Positions 18,901 to 26,772 of a stretch of 35,477 nucleotides of DNA are shown here, one piece after another. The notes below the pieces were generated by a model. The model had not been told where the DNA came from. It saw only the letters and a program-made list of their open reading frames with translations, and ran no database searches. Position 1 is the stretch's first letter; each line of letters opens with the position of its first letter. Source of the stretch: JAPXRI01 sp033813635 (lineage in GTDB: Bacteria; Bacillota; Clostridia; Oscillospirales; QAMX01); NCBI GenBank assembly GCA_033813635.1, contig JAPXRI010000032.1, forward strand, positions 1-35,477, given 5' to 3'. The position numbers and the translations under genes are program-made.

Positions 18901-19108
18901 AGGTGCCCTCTCCTCCCCATTTGTCGCCTTTTTCGATGGGGGTATACTCAACACCCTCAGGAATCTCGTGGTACTGCTTGTCCGTGATAAAGGCCTCGCA
19001 GGGAAGCGAGCAGACCTTTTCGAAGATCATCGAGTCAAGCATCTCGTCAAGCCTTTCGAGCTTTAAAAGACAGCGGCTTATCTGTTTTGAGTTCAGCATT
19101 TGATCCAT
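15977..19108 (-). CDS. GH38 alpha-mannosidase
   Basis: 1043 aa, the usual length of bacterial GH38 enzymes. An N-terminal beta-sandwich (about residues 1-240) precedes the catalytic (beta/alpha)7 domain. The zinc ligands are in GHSHMDTAWLW (H264, D266) and in ELHRGTLT (H526); the nucleophile is D376 in FWLPDTFGYS. C-terminal beta domains follow. There is no signal peptide, so it should act in the cytosol on imported mannosides. It is flanked upstream by a terminator and has a possible promoter with a perfect TATAAT at 19151-19146 but a poor -35. Its place before polA is odd for a carbohydrate enzyme; there is no transporter next to it. Confidence 0.93.
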   Translation of the reverse strand: MDQMLNSKQISRCLLKLERLDEMLDSMIFEKVCSLPCEAFITDKQYHEIPEGVEYTPIEKGDKWGGEGTYCWFKTGYTVPKEYAGRPLFLRPNVGGYEALLWVDGKAMGTFATKIVMTGHGNHYCDMITKSAQAGQYIDLAVEFYAGHYIMGELPFQTRPHPDFRFEFDSIDICVRNELVSRFMLDLKTLLSLYKALDDRSFRKAEIENTLVQLHKAVYYSPYDVSREEFDRGLEKGLEIMAPALAKGNGTSVIPYCGVIGHSHMDTAWLWHIDETIKKCARTYSNQMNLMAQYPEYTFVQSSSYHSEMIRKHYPELFERIREKVAAGRYEPNGGVWVECDCNITSGESMIRQFVWGQRFTKKYFNYKSDCFWLPDTFGYSAAIPQIMKGCGVDYFLTTKIAWNDTNPFPYDTFYWQGIDGTKVFAHFNKTHIGTSPEEIMPLFYDQNNADALRQKNVSESKLVSFGYGDGGGGPQWDQIEIARRCRDLEGCPKYEFTTVSKFMHRLENEVKDPATYAGELYLELHRGTLTNQHEIKRNNRLAEIALHNLEAATVAGAVIDGRVPSDVKFNHLENRLLVNQFHDILPGTCIPRANAQCKREMPELIADAASLTQAELSPAAAPARVTVYNPMSFERSDTLYFDFIPDKILSGVKAQQCVEKLDGTKKLAVAGVCIAPYASEVFSLENGAPEPVSPFRYENRTLNTPFATVKFAANGTILSFVDKPADRELRGEGFPLNTFLIAEDVPAQWDNWDIDADILLKFNDCSELLSEEVVSDGAVEFRIRRKYQLTEKSSLTQDMVFSAFTPEVRFETLMDWNDDHRLLKAAFDTGVFSDFVRQEIQFGYLKRPTTRNTSVEQAKFEVLNHKYTDLSEPNYGVSILNDCKYAISAYGGQLRLTLHKGGCRPDYTGDHGKHYCEYSFLPHNCGFSAASVVRPAYALNYKPVILPGEAKIESLAQTSDENVIVETIKPCEDALENNERAFILRLYEAEGGRTRTTLKLGVAPKALKLTNMLEEELEELPASENVSLTFRPFEIKTIKVVF

Positions 19109-19145
19109 TTCCCCTTAGCCAATATTAAAATACATATGCTATCCT

Positions 19146-19174
19146 ATTATAACCGAAAAATGGCAAAAAGAAAA
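19146..19174 (-). promoter_or_regulatory. Possible promoter of the mannosidase-polA run
   Basis: On the minus strand a perfect TATAAT (19151-19146) lies about 40 nt before the mannosidase start. The hexamer 17 nt upstream is TTTTCT, a weak -35, and it overlaps the T tract of the preceding terminator. Confidence 0.4.
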
Positions 19175-19190
19175 GGGGCTAAGACGCCCC
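19165..19190 (-). terminator. Intrinsic terminator after the TIM-barrel isomerase gene
   Basis: On the minus strand GGGGC (19190-19186) and GCCCC (19179-19175) form a 5-bp G+C stem with a 6-nt loop, followed by TTTTCTTTTT. It separates the guaB-isomerase transcript from the mannosidase. Confidence 0.75.
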
Positions 19191-19215
19191 GATTTAATCC
19201 GATAAACTTAAGCGG

Positions 19216-20022
19216 TTAAGCCTCGTTCCACATTTTTTTGACCGCGTAGATGAAATGCGAAAAGACGATCCCGGGCTCCTCCAGCTCGGTGTTCCAGCGC
19301 TTTGTCCACTCAAGGGATATGCAGCCGTCGTATCCGTTTGATTTCAGTATCGAAAATGCCTCCCTGAGCGGGAGATCTCCGTAGCCGAGCATTTTATACG
19401 CAAGTTTTCCGTTCTCCGGCTTCGAGTCCTTCACATGGACATGGCGGACGTATGTTCCGATGTTGCCGTAGGTTTCCGCCGGGGTCTCGCTTCCGTATCT
19501 GACGGGGTGGTTGATATCCCAGAGCGCGGCCGCGAACGGGCTCGCGATCTTATCCAGCAGTTCTTTCAGCAGAGCCGTGTTTGAAAACACGCCGTTGCTC
19601 TCGATAAGCAGCGTTACACCGGCTTTCTCCGCGTAGGGTATAAGACTTTTAAGGTTTTTCTCGACCAGCGCCGCGTCGACATTCTCGCCGGGCCAGGGAT
19701 TTGTGTCTCCGAGCAGGCGGATGTAAGGCGAGCCGAATTTCTCCGCGAGGTCGATATAGGCGCGTGCCTGAGGGATAATCTCCGGATTCTCCTTCTGGAG
19801 CTCGCATTCCGTGGAGATGCACGTGATATATAACCCCTTTCGCTTGAGCTCGGCTTTCACGTTTTCGGCGTTCGAGCTCTGGAAGATGCGGGAGTTCGGA
19901 AGACAGATGTCCTCCCCGAGACCGCGGAGCTCGATTCCGTCGTAACCGAGGTCCTTGGCGGTTGAAAGGATTTCGGCGAGCGGCCAGTTGGGGCAGCCCA
20001 GTGTCGAAAAGCTTGTTTTCAT
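19216..20022 (-). CDS. Sugar phosphate isomerase/epimerase (xylose isomerase-like TIM barrel)
   Basis: 268 aa AP-endonuclease-2/xylose-isomerase-like barrel. The expected metal-binding acid and histidine ladder is present: E in LLIESNGVF, D and H in ALWDINHPV, H residues in VRHVHVKDS and E in CISLEWTKRW. Members epimerise or isomerise ketoses, inositols and related polyols; the exact substrate cannot be read from sequence. I prefer ATG at 20022 over the in-frame ATG at 20034, which is too close to the only ribosome site (AAAAGGA). It lies 57 nt after guaB with no terminator between them, so the two may share a transcript although functionally unrelated. Confidence 0.85.
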   Translation of the reverse strand: MKTSFSTLGCPNWPLAEILSTAKDLGYDGIELRGLGEDICLPNSRIFQSSNAENVKAELKRKGLYITCISTECELQKENPEIIPQARAYIDLAEKFGSPYIRLLGDTNPWPGENVDAALVEKNLKSLIPYAEKAGVTLLIESNGVFSNTALLKELLDKIASPFAAALWDINHPVRYGSETPAETYGNIGTYVRHVHVKDSKPENGKLAYKMLGYGDLPLREAFSILKSNGYDGCISLEWTKRWNTELEEPGIVFSHFIYAVKKMWNEA

Positions 20023-20079
20023 AGTGATGACCATCCTTTTCCAAGCGGTTAAGCTTTGTCTGTCGGCGGGTAAACCTTT

Positions 20080-21558
20080 TTAGTAATCGATGTTCGCGCT
20101 GTAGTTCGGCGCTTCCTTAGTAATAAATATATCATGCGGATGGCTTTCTCTCAAGCCGGCGCTGCTGATTCTGATAAATCTCGCGTTCTTCTGAAGGCTC
20201 GGGATGTCGGCCGCGCCGCAGTAGCCCATGCCGGAGCGCAGGCCGCCGATCAGCTGGAAGATTGTATCCGAGAGCGGGCCTTTATGGGGTACGCGGCCCT
20301 CGACTCCCTCCGGCACCAGCTTTTTCTGGTTTTCCTGGAAATACCTGTCGCTGCTGCCCCTGTTCATCGCGCCGAGCGAGCCCATACCCCTGTAGACCTT
20401 GTACTGCCGCCCCTGGTATATCTCGCTTTCGCCCGGGCTCTCCTCGCAGCCGGCGAGCAGGCTGCCGAGCATCACCACGTCGCCGCCCGCGGCGAGCGCT
20501 TTGACAAGATCGCCCGAGTACTTGATGCCGCCGTCGGCGATGATCGGGATTCCGTAGCCCGTGGCGACGCACGCGGCGTCGTAAATCGCGGTGATCTGGG
20601 GTACGCCGATTCCGGCTACGACGCGGGTTGTGCATATCGAACCGGGACCTATGCCGACCTTGACGGCGTCCGCTCCGGCGTCGATCAGCGCCTTCGCGCC
20701 CTCGGCCGTCGCTACGTTGCCAGCGATGACCTGCGCGTCCGGGTATTTGGCCTTCAGCCTGGCGACGCATTTTCCGATGCTGACATTGTGCCCGTGGGCC
20801 GAATCAAGGACCAAGACGTCCACATGGGCCTCGAGCAGTGCGGCCGCGCGCTCCATCATGTCGGCGGAATCGCCTATGGCCGCGCCCACCCGGAGCCTTC
20901 CGTCCGAATCACGGGCAGAATTCGGGTACTGCATCGCTTTTTCTATGTCCTTTATCGTAATAAGCCCTTTCAGTGCGAAATTTTCATCGACAAGGGGGAG
21001 CTTTTCGATCTTATGCTTTCTGAGAATCGACTTTGCCTGCTCCAGCGTCGTCCCGACGGGAGCGGTGATCAGGTTATCCTTTGTCATCACGTCGCGGATC
21101 TTCTGCGTCATATCGTCTTCGAATTTTAAATCCCGGTTTGTGATGATGCCGATGAGCATGCCGTTCTCGCAGATGGGAACGCCGGAAATTCGGAATTTCG
21201 CCATCAGTTCGTTGGCGTCCGCGAGTGTTTTGTCCGGGCCCAGGGAGAACGGGTTGGTAATGACGCCGTTTTCGGAGCGCTTCACGAGGTCGACCTGTTC
21301 TGCCTGGGCCTCTATGCTCATATTCTTATGAATAATGCCAATGCCGCCCTCTCGCGCAATCGAAATCGCCATACGCGACTCGGTTACGGTATCCATGGCG
21401 GCACTCATAATCGGGATGTTCAGATTGATTTTCTTGGTCAGTCGCGTCGAGACGTTTACGTTTCTCGGCAAGACGTTGCTTTCGGCTGGAATCAAAAGCA
21501 CATCGTCGAACGTAACGCCGTCTTTTGCGAACTTGACCGCAGCGTCGGTGTTAACCAT
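20080..21558 (-). CDS. guaB: Inosine-5'-monophosphate dehydrogenase
   Basis: 492 aa, full length. It oxidises IMP to XMP with NAD in GMP synthesis. The catalytic cysteine is C309 in GIGPGSICTTR. A pair of CBS domains (about residues 95-210, e.g. RISGVPIC and KIEKLPLVDE) is inserted in the barrel after strand 2, as usual, and can bind purine nucleotides. The flap has the RGMGSLGAM segment and EGVEGRVPHKG. The start ATG has a modest GGAGCGA site. The gene is driven by a near-perfect promoter at 21601-21629, with a repeated 22-bp motif immediately upstream of the -35. Confidence 0.97.
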   Translation of the reverse strand: MVNTDAAVKFAKDGVTFDDVLLIPAESNVLPRNVNVSTRLTKKINLNIPIMSAAMDTVTESRMAISIAREGGIGIIHKNMSIEAQAEQVDLVKRSENGVITNPFSLGPDKTLADANELMAKFRISGVPICENGMLIGIITNRDLKFEDDMTQKIRDVMTKDNLITAPVGTTLEQAKSILRKHKIEKLPLVDENFALKGLITIKDIEKAMQYPNSARDSDGRLRVGAAIGDSADMMERAAALLEAHVDVLVLDSAHGHNVSIGKCVARLKAKYPDAQVIAGNVATAEGAKALIDAGADAVKVGIGPGSICTTRVVAGIGVPQITAIYDAACVATGYGIPIIADGGIKYSGDLVKALAAGGDVVMLGSLLAGCEESPGESEIYQGRQYKVYRGMGSLGAMNRGSSDRYFQENQKKLVPEGVEGRVPHKGPLSDTIFQLIGGLRSGMGYCGAADIPSLQKNARFIRISSAGLRESHPHDIFITKEAPNYSANIDY

Positions 21559-21600
21559 TTCGCATCGCTCCTAATTGCTATAGAAATCTATATTTAATAT

Positions 21601-21629
21601 ATTATATCCTTCCTATTATATGTTGTCAA
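21601..21629 (-). promoter_or_regulatory. Sigma-A promoter of guaB
   Basis: On the minus strand TTGACA (21629-21624), 17-nt spacer and TATAAT (21606-21601), all perfect consensus, about 43 nt before the start codon. The leader is too short for a purine riboswitch. Confidence 0.92.
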
Positions 21630-21633
21630 GCTC

Positions 21634-21703
21634 TAAATAAAACGGCAGTCGGAATTCACCACGAACTTTGACAAACCTACATAAATAAAACGGCAGTCGG
21701 AAT
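21634..21703. repeat. Two identical 22-bp direct repeats upstream of guaB
   Basis: The 22 bases at 21634-21655 recur exactly at 21682-21703 (period 48), each containing AAAACGGCAGTCGGAAT. The first copy abuts the guaB -35 element. A related ACGGCGGTCGG occurs at 22134-22144, with an inverted, imperfect copy at 22154-22166, so the motif recurs across the intergenic region. Confidence 0.75.
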
Positions 21704-21932
21704 CTTCCGCGTTACCATATGCTGTGAACGACTTATTCCGGTTTGCTTCAAGCTCCGAGCCGCGGCTGCCAACGGATCTGATCCGCATCGGCGCGGTGAT
21801 GCTCCCTGTTTTTCCGAGGTGTGGGCAGTTAACATTATCCTGTTATCCTCTAAAAAAATAGGCGCGGGGAAAAATTTCTCCCTGCGCTGATATATGGCCA
21901 CCATGCGGAATGTTTTCAGCTCGTTTTAGCTT
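21704..21932. other. Intergenic stretch without a convincing gene
   Basis: A 75-codon minus-strand frame (21677-21904) runs here, but it spans a terminator hairpin and one of the direct repeats, and its composition (GASPRRCGSDPLAAAARSLK) is not protein-like. I see only the terminator at 21852-21887. The stretch may be decayed DNA or part of an interspersed repeat. Confidence 0.4.
21852..21887 (-). terminator. Minus-strand intrinsic terminator in the guaB-fucI gap
   Basis: On the minus strand GCGCAGGGAGA and TTTTCCCCGCGC (21887-21862) form an 8-9 bp stem, followed by TATTTTTTT (21859-21852). It lies about 45 nt beyond the stop of the minus-strand fragment at 21933 and is its natural terminator. 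Confidence 0.7.
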
Positions 21933-22181
21933 TTACGGCCTGTATTTCTCGAGTGTGGCAAGGACTCTTTCGCGCTTTTGCGACAGGGCGTTGAGAAAGA
22001 GCGCTTCGTCTTCGAAGTGCCATCCCTCGAGCAGGGCTCTCTGAATTGACTCCTCGTCCTTAATTCTAATGTTGGTTACTTTGATTTCCGTCTGTAAATA
22101 CCAAATACATCGTTTTTTAAAAATGCTTATCAAACGGCGGTCGGACGCTTTAACCGACCCTGCCGTATTTTGGAAAATCAT
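21933..22181 (-). pseudogene. Unrecognised small gene or C-terminal gene remnant
   Basis: A minus-strand frame ends at 21933 with a protein-like stretch of about 50 residues (KVTNIRIKDEESIQRALLEG onward, ending in ERVLATLEKYRP), which has good coding composition and a terminator just downstream. Upstream of it the frame passes through AT-rich sequence and a hairpin with no good ribosome site; the ATG near 22181 is only weakly preceded. The best reading is the surviving 3' end of a lost gene, or a small gene of about 80 residues. I do not recognise the family. Confidence 0.35.
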
Positions 22182-22203
22182 TTCTGATATACCTAAATGA
22201 AGG

Positions 22204-22232
22204 TTGTATTGCCGGACGCGCTGTGATAAAAT
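22204..22232 (+). promoter_or_regulatory. Promoter of the fucI-araB-gnd operon
   Basis: TTGTAT (22204-22209), 17-nt spacer and TAAAAT (22227-22232). Both elements are near consensus. The leader to the fucI start is about 105 nt and contains a hairpin at 22288-22313. I saw no convincing cre (CcpA) site. Confidence 0.65.
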
Positions 22233-22287
22233 AATAATTACTAATAATGGGTATTTATGGCATACGCCGTGTCTGAAAGGCGCGTGC

Positions 22288-22313
22288 CCGCGGCGGCTGG
22301 AAAAGCGCCGCGG
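22288..22313 (+). other. GC-rich hairpin in the fucI leader
   Basis: CCGCGGCG (22288-22295) and CGCCGCGG (22306-22313) form a perfect 8-bp stem with a 10-nt loop, about 20 nt before the fucI ribosome site. No T tract follows, so it is not a terminator; it may stabilise or control the mRNA. Confidence 0.5.
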
Positions 22314-22343
22314 CCGGTATATTACAAAACGGAGGATTGCAAG

Positions 22344-24128
22344 ATGAAAAAGATTATTGCAGATTACCCTGCGGTAGGCATTCGTCCCATAATCGACGCC
22401 CGTATGAACGGCGTCCGCGAGGGGCTCGAGTGTCAGGTTATGACCATGGCGAAAAACGTCGCGGCGCTGATCTCCAAAAGCCTGAAGTACCCGGACGGCT
22501 CGCCGGTCAAATGCGTGATCGCGGACTCGACGATCGGCCGCGTGGCCGAAGCCGCGGCCTGCGAAAAAAAATTCCTTGAGAACAACGTCGGCGTATCCAT
22601 TTCCGTAACTCCCTGCTGGTGCTACGGTACCGAGACGATAGACATGCATCCGACCCGCCCGAAGGCCATCTTCGGCCTGAACGCGACGGAGCGCCCCGGC
22701 GCGGTCTACCTCGCCGCCGCTCTCGCCGGGCACAACCAGAAGGGGCTGCCCGCGTTCTCGATCTACGGGCACGACGTGCAGGACGCGACGGCCATCGGCA
22801 TTACGCCAGATGTGGAGGAGAAAATCATCCGCTTTACGCGCGCCGGACTCGCTGCAGCCATTATGCAGGGCAGGAGCTATCTCTCGATGGGCAACGTGGC
22901 GATGGGCATCGCCGGCTCCGTCGTTAACGCCGACTTTTTCTACGATTATCTCGGCATGAGAAACGAATATGTCGACATGAGCGAGTTCACTCGCCGCATG
23001 GAGCTCGGGATATACGACCATGAGGAGTATGAGAAGGCGCTCGCCTGGACAAAGGCCAACTGCCCGGAGGGCAAGGACTGGAACGCACCAGAAAAGATTC
23101 ATTCCCGCGAGCAGAAGGACAAAGAGTGGGAAGACTGCGTCAAGATGGCGCTGATAGCCAAGGACCTGATGGAGGGTAATCCGAAGCTCGCCGAAATGGG
23201 ATGGAGCGAGGAGAGCCTCGGCCATAACGCGATTCTCGCGGGCTTCCAGGGCCAGCGCCAGTGGACCGACTACAAGGTCAACGGCGACTTCATGGAGGCG
23301 ATGCTGAACACCAGCTTTGACTGGAACGGAAGGCGCGCGCCGTATATCGTAGCGACGGAGAACGACAGCCTGAACGGCGTCGCGATGCTGTTCGGCTACC
23401 TGCTGACCAACACCGCGCAGATCTTCTGCGATGTCAGGACCTACTGGAGCCCGGACGCCGTCAAGCGCTGCACGGGCAAGAAGCTCACGGGCCTTGCCGA
23501 AAACGGAATCATCCATATGATCAACTCCGGCGCGGCCGCGCTGGACGGTACGGGCGAATGCACCGACGAAAACGGCAACCCCACAATTAAGCCGTTCTGG
23601 GAGATCACGGACGATGAGGTTAAGAAATGCCTTAAGGCCACCACATGGGGACCGGCGAGCCTCGGTTATTTCAGAGGCGGCGGTTTCTCTTCCAGGTTCC
23701 TGACAAAGGGCGGAATGCCGATGACGATGGTCCGCGTCAACATCATAAAAGGTCTCGGCCCGATTCTCCAGATCGCCGAGGGCTACAGCTGCGACCTGGA
23801 CCCCGAAGTCACGAAGATTATCTGGGAACGTACCGACCCCACATGGCCGACGACCTGGTTCGCCCCGCGCATCGACGGGAGCAACCCGGCGTTCAAGGAT
23901 GTGTACAGTGTGATGGCGAATTGGGGCGCGAACCACTGCTCGCTCTGCCGCGGACATGTCGGCGCCGACCTGATTACCCTCGCCTCTATACTGCGCATAC
24001 CGGTCGCGATGCACAACGTACCCGAAGATAAGCTGTTCCGCCCGAGCATGTGGGGCGCATACGGCACTAAGGACGCCGAGGGTGCGGACTTCCGCGCCTG
24101 CAAGGCTCTCGGACCACTTTACAGATAA
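22344..24128 (+). CDS. fucI: L-fucose (D-arabinose) isomerase
   Basis: 594 aa, against about 591 for the E. coli enzyme. It interconverts L-fucose and L-fuculose and, in known enzymes, also D-arabinose and D-ribulose, using Mn2+. The ligands known in E. coli (E337, D361, H528) fall at E339 (VATENDS), D363 (FCDVRTYW) and H530 (GANHCSLCRGH), an even offset of two or so. ATG at 22344 follows CGGAGGATTGCAAG; an upstream in-frame start at 22257 is not supported. It is the first gene of the sugar operon. The neighbour is a ribulokinase rather than a fuculokinase, so D-arabinose or a related pentose is a plausible substrate. Confidence 0.95.
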   Translation: MKKIIADYPAVGIRPIIDARMNGVREGLECQVMTMAKNVAALISKSLKYPDGSPVKCVIADSTIGRVAEAAACEKKFLENNVGVSISVTPCWCYGTETIDMHPTRPKAIFGLNATERPGAVYLAAALAGHNQKGLPAFSIYGHDVQDATAIGITPDVEEKIIRFTRAGLAAAIMQGRSYLSMGNVAMGIAGSVVNADFFYDYLGMRNEYVDMSEFTRRMELGIYDHEEYEKALAWTKANCPEGKDWNAPEKIHSREQKDKEWEDCVKMALIAKDLMEGNPKLAEMGWSEESLGHNAILAGFQGQRQWTDYKVNGDFMEAMLNTSFDWNGRRAPYIVATENDSLNGVAMLFGYLLTNTAQIFCDVRTYWSPDAVKRCTGKKLTGLAENGIIHMINSGAAALDGTGECTDENGNPTIKPFWEITDDEVKKCLKATTWGPASLGYFRGGGFSSRFLTKGGMPMTMVRVNIIKGLGPILQIAEGYSCDLDPEVTKIIWERTDPTWPTTWFAPRIDGSNPAFKDVYSVMANWGANHCSLCRGHVGADLITLASILRIPVAMHNVPEDKLFRPSMWGAYGTKDAEGADFRACKALGPLYR

Positions 24129-24148
24129 AACTAATGACGGGAGGATGC

Positions 24149-24177
24149 GGCGGGCCGTCCTTCAAAGGCGGCCCGCC
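24149..24177 (+). other. Intercistronic hairpin between fucI and the kinase gene
   Basis: GGCGGGCC (24149-24156) and GGCCCGCC (24170-24177) form a perfect 8-bp stem that can extend inward. It ends just before the kinase ribosome site, and there is no T tract. It may protect the upstream mRNA or tune kinase translation. Confidence 0.5.
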
Positions 24178-24188
24178 GGGATACCGCT

Positions 24189-25859
24189 ATGAAATACGCG
24201 ATAGGAATTGACTTCGGCACCCTGAGCGGGCGCGCTTTGCTGGTGGATGTGAAAACCGGCAGAGAGCTTGCGACCGCAGTGAAAAACTACACGCATGCGG
24301 TGATGGACGAGTATATGCCGGACGAAAAGACGAAGCTCCCGCCCGACTGGGCTCTGCAGGACCCGGCGGATTACCTCGAGGTCTTAAAGGAAACCGTCCC
24401 GGCAGTTCTGAATAAAGCCGGCGTGTCGGCGGAGGATGTCATAGGCGTCAGCGTCGACTTTACGGCGTGCACAATGCTTCCGATTCTCTCGGACGGCACG
24501 CCGCTCTGCTTTCTCGACGAGTATAAAAACGTCCCTCACGCCTATGTGAAGCTCTGGAAGCACCACGCCGCGCAGGCGCAGGCAGACAGGATAAACGAGC
24601 TGGCAAGAAGGGAAGACCCGAAACGGCTTGCGCGCTACGGCGGAAAGGTCTCTTCCGAGTGGATGTTCGCAAAAGCGCTGCAGCTCCTCGAAGAGGCGCC
24701 CGATATCTATCGGAGAGCGGATAAGCTTATCGAGGCGGGAGACTGGATTGTGATGCAGCTGACCGGTCTTGAGCGAAGGAACGCCTGCGCGGCCGGGTAC
24801 AAGTCGATGTGGCATAAGGCAGAAGGGTATCCGTCGAACGATTTCTTTAAAAAGCTCGACCCGCGCTTTGAGCGCATCGTCGACGAAAAGCTCTCCCGCG
24901 ACATCTATCCACTCGGCGGAAAGGCCGGCGAAATCACGGAAAAGGGCGCCGCGCTCTGCGGCCTGAAGCCCGGCACGGCGGTGGGCATCGCGAATATCGA
25001 CGCGCACGTGGCGGTGCCGGCGGCCGGGATTACCACTCCGGGCAGAATGCTGATGATTATGGGGACATCCACCTGCCATATGACCCTCGGCGAGCGCGAG
25101 AGCGTCGTTCCGGGCATGTGCGGCGTCGTGGAGGACGGCATCATCGCCGGCTATTACGGCTACGAAGCGGGGCAGTCCTGCGTGGGCGACCATTTCGACT
25201 GGTTTGTTAAGAACCTTGTTCCGGCATCCTATACCGAGGAGGCCGCGAAGAAGGGCGTTTCGATTCATAAGCTTCTGAGAGAAAAGGTGGCTTCCCAGAA
25301 GCCCGGCGAGAGCGGCGTCCTCGCGCTCGACTGGTGGAACGGGAACCGCTCGGTGCTCGTGGACGCAGACCTGTCCGGGCTCTTCATCGGCATGACGCTG
25401 ACGACGAAGCCCGAGGAGCTTTACCGCGCCCTGATCGAGGCTACAGCCTACGGCACGAGGATGATTATAGACACGTTCGAGGAGTACGGCGTCCCCGTGA
25501 ACGAGCTGATCGCCGCCGGCGGCATCGCGGAAAAAGACGAGATGATGATGCAGATTTACGCGGATGTCACGAAACGCGAGATCCGCATCTCGGGCAGCGC
25601 TCAGGCCTGCGCGCTGGGTTCGGCGATGTTCGGCGCCGTGGCTGCCGGGAAGGCGAAGGGCGGCTATGACACAATAGGCGAGGCGGCGGAGCATATGGCG
25701 AGCCTCAAGGATCTGGTTTATAAGCCGAATCCGGAGAACTCCGCGGTTTACGACAGGCTCTATACGGAGTATAAGCAGCTGCACGACTATTTCGGGCGGG
25801 GCGGCAACGACGTGATGAAGCGTCTGCGCGCGATAAAAAGGGAAATGCAGTCCAAGTAG
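24189..25859 (+). CDS. araB: Ribulokinase (FGGY family)
   Basis: 556 aa. FGGY carbohydrate kinase that phosphorylates ribulose. The phosphate-binding start GIDFGTLSGRALLVD, the substrate segment SVDFTACTMLP, LMIMGTSTCHM and the block ALDWWNGNRSVLVDADLSG are hallmark AraB sequences, and the C-terminal AAGGIAEKDEMMMQIYADVT carries the adenosine motif. Bacterial AraB accepts both L- and D-ribulose, and D-ribulose is the product of a FucI-type isomerase on D-arabinose. There is no araA or araD in the window. It starts 60 nt after fucI, with only a weak GGGA ribosome site just after a hairpin. Confidence 0.93.
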   Translation: MKYAIGIDFGTLSGRALLVDVKTGRELATAVKNYTHAVMDEYMPDEKTKLPPDWALQDPADYLEVLKETVPAVLNKAGVSAEDVIGVSVDFTACTMLPILSDGTPLCFLDEYKNVPHAYVKLWKHHAAQAQADRINELARREDPKRLARYGGKVSSEWMFAKALQLLEEAPDIYRRADKLIEAGDWIVMQLTGLERRNACAAGYKSMWHKAEGYPSNDFFKKLDPRFERIVDEKLSRDIYPLGGKAGEITEKGAALCGLKPGTAVGIANIDAHVAVPAAGITTPGRMLMIMGTSTCHMTLGERESVVPGMCGVVEDGIIAGYYGYEAGQSCVGDHFDWFVKNLVPASYTEEAAKKGVSIHKLLREKVASQKPGESGVLALDWWNGNRSVLVDADLSGLFIGMTLTTKPEELYRALIEATAYGTRMIIDTFEEYGVPVNELIAAGGIAEKDEMMMQIYADVTKREIRISGSAQACALGSAMFGAVAAGKAKGGYDTIGEAAEHMASLKDLVYKPNPENSAVYDRLYTEYKQLHDYFGRGGNDVMKRLRAIKREMQSK

Positions 25860-25907
25860 AAAAGCTGTCCCGCTTTGAGTATACGATATAGAACGGAGTG
25901 AATTGAA

Positions 25908-26771
25908 ATGAGCACCTATTTACCATTCAAGGTTGATCTGTCCAATAAAGTCGCGGTGGTGACCGGCGGGGGCGGTGTTCTCTGTTCCGGTTTTTGCAAA
26001 GCTCTCGCGGCGTGCGGCGCAAAGGTCGCCGTCCTTAACCGCAGCGCCGAATCGGCGAACAGAGTCGCCGGCGAAATTAAGGCGGAGGGCGGGACCGCGA
26101 TCGGCATCTCAGCAAACGTGCTTTACAAGGAGTCGATGGAAGCCGCGCGCGAGATAATCAACGAAAAGCTCGGCACCTGCGATATCCTGATTAACGGTGC
26201 GGGCGGCAACCACCCGAACGGCACAACCACCAAGGAATACCTTTTCCCCGAGGACCTGAAGGAAAAGTCGGAACAGGTGAAGACCTTTTTCGACCTTGAT
26301 ATCGCTGATATCCGCTCCGTTTTTGATTTGAATTTTATCGGCGCTCTGCTTACTACGCAGGTTTTCGCCGCAGATATGGCGAAAAAACCCGGTTCGGTCA
26401 TCATCAACGTCTCGTCGATGAACTCGTTCAGACCGCTGACCAAGATTCCGGCGTATTCCGCCGCGAAGGCCGCGGTTTCGAACTTTACCCAGTGGCTCGC
26501 GGTGCATTTCGCGCCGGTCGGCATCCGCGTCAACGCGATTGCCCCGGGGTTCTTTATCACAAAACAGAACCGTTCGATGCTGATGAACCCGGACGGAAGC
26601 CTTACCCCCCGTTCGCAGAAGATACTCTCCCATACCCCGCAGAACCGCTTCGGGACGCCGGATGACCTCACCGGCACGCTTTTATGGCTGGCGGACAGCG
26701 GCGCCTCCGGCTTCGTCAACGGCGTCGTCGTCCCGGTGGACGGCGGTTTCGCGGCTTACTCCGGAGTATAA
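25908..26771 (+). CDS. SDR oxidoreductase, D-mannonate oxidoreductase (UxuB/YjmF) type
   Basis: 287 aa short-chain dehydrogenase. The NAD(P) motif is TGGGGVLCSG, with the catalytic Ser in NVSSMNSF and the YxxxK in YSAAKAAV. The NGAGGNHPNGTT segment and the long insert around residues 110-140 are typical of the Firmicutes SDR-type fructuronate reductases (YjmF), which reduce D-fructuronate to D-mannonate. Related SDRs act on gluconate or other sugar acids, so substrate is provisional. It is in the same operon, 48 nt after araB, with a GGAG ribosome site. Confidence 0.8.
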   Translation: MSTYLPFKVDLSNKVAVVTGGGGVLCSGFCKALAACGAKVAVLNRSAESANRVAGEIKAEGGTAIGISANVLYKESMEAAREIINEKLGTCDILINGAGGNHPNGTTTKEYLFPEDLKEKSEQVKTFFDLDIADIRSVFDLNFIGALLTTQVFAADMAKKPGSVIINVSSMNSFRPLTKIPAYSAAKAAVSNFTQWLAVHFAPVGIRVNAIAPGFFITKQNRSMLMNPDGSLTPRSQKILSHTPQNRFGTPDDLTGTLLWLADSGASGFVNGVVVPVDGGFAAYSGV

Positions 26772-26772
26772 G

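Noticed and set aside
21634..21703. CRISPR array
   Set aside because: Only two repeats, no further units at the same period and no cas genes.
22190..24014. Long minus-strand frame across fucI
   Set aside because: The part opposite fucI is a shadow; only the last 50-80 codons beyond fucI look protein-like and are reported separately.
24384..25784. 466-codon open frame antisense to araB
   Set aside because: Shadow of a well-conserved ribulokinase gene; no ribosome site and no recognisable motifs.
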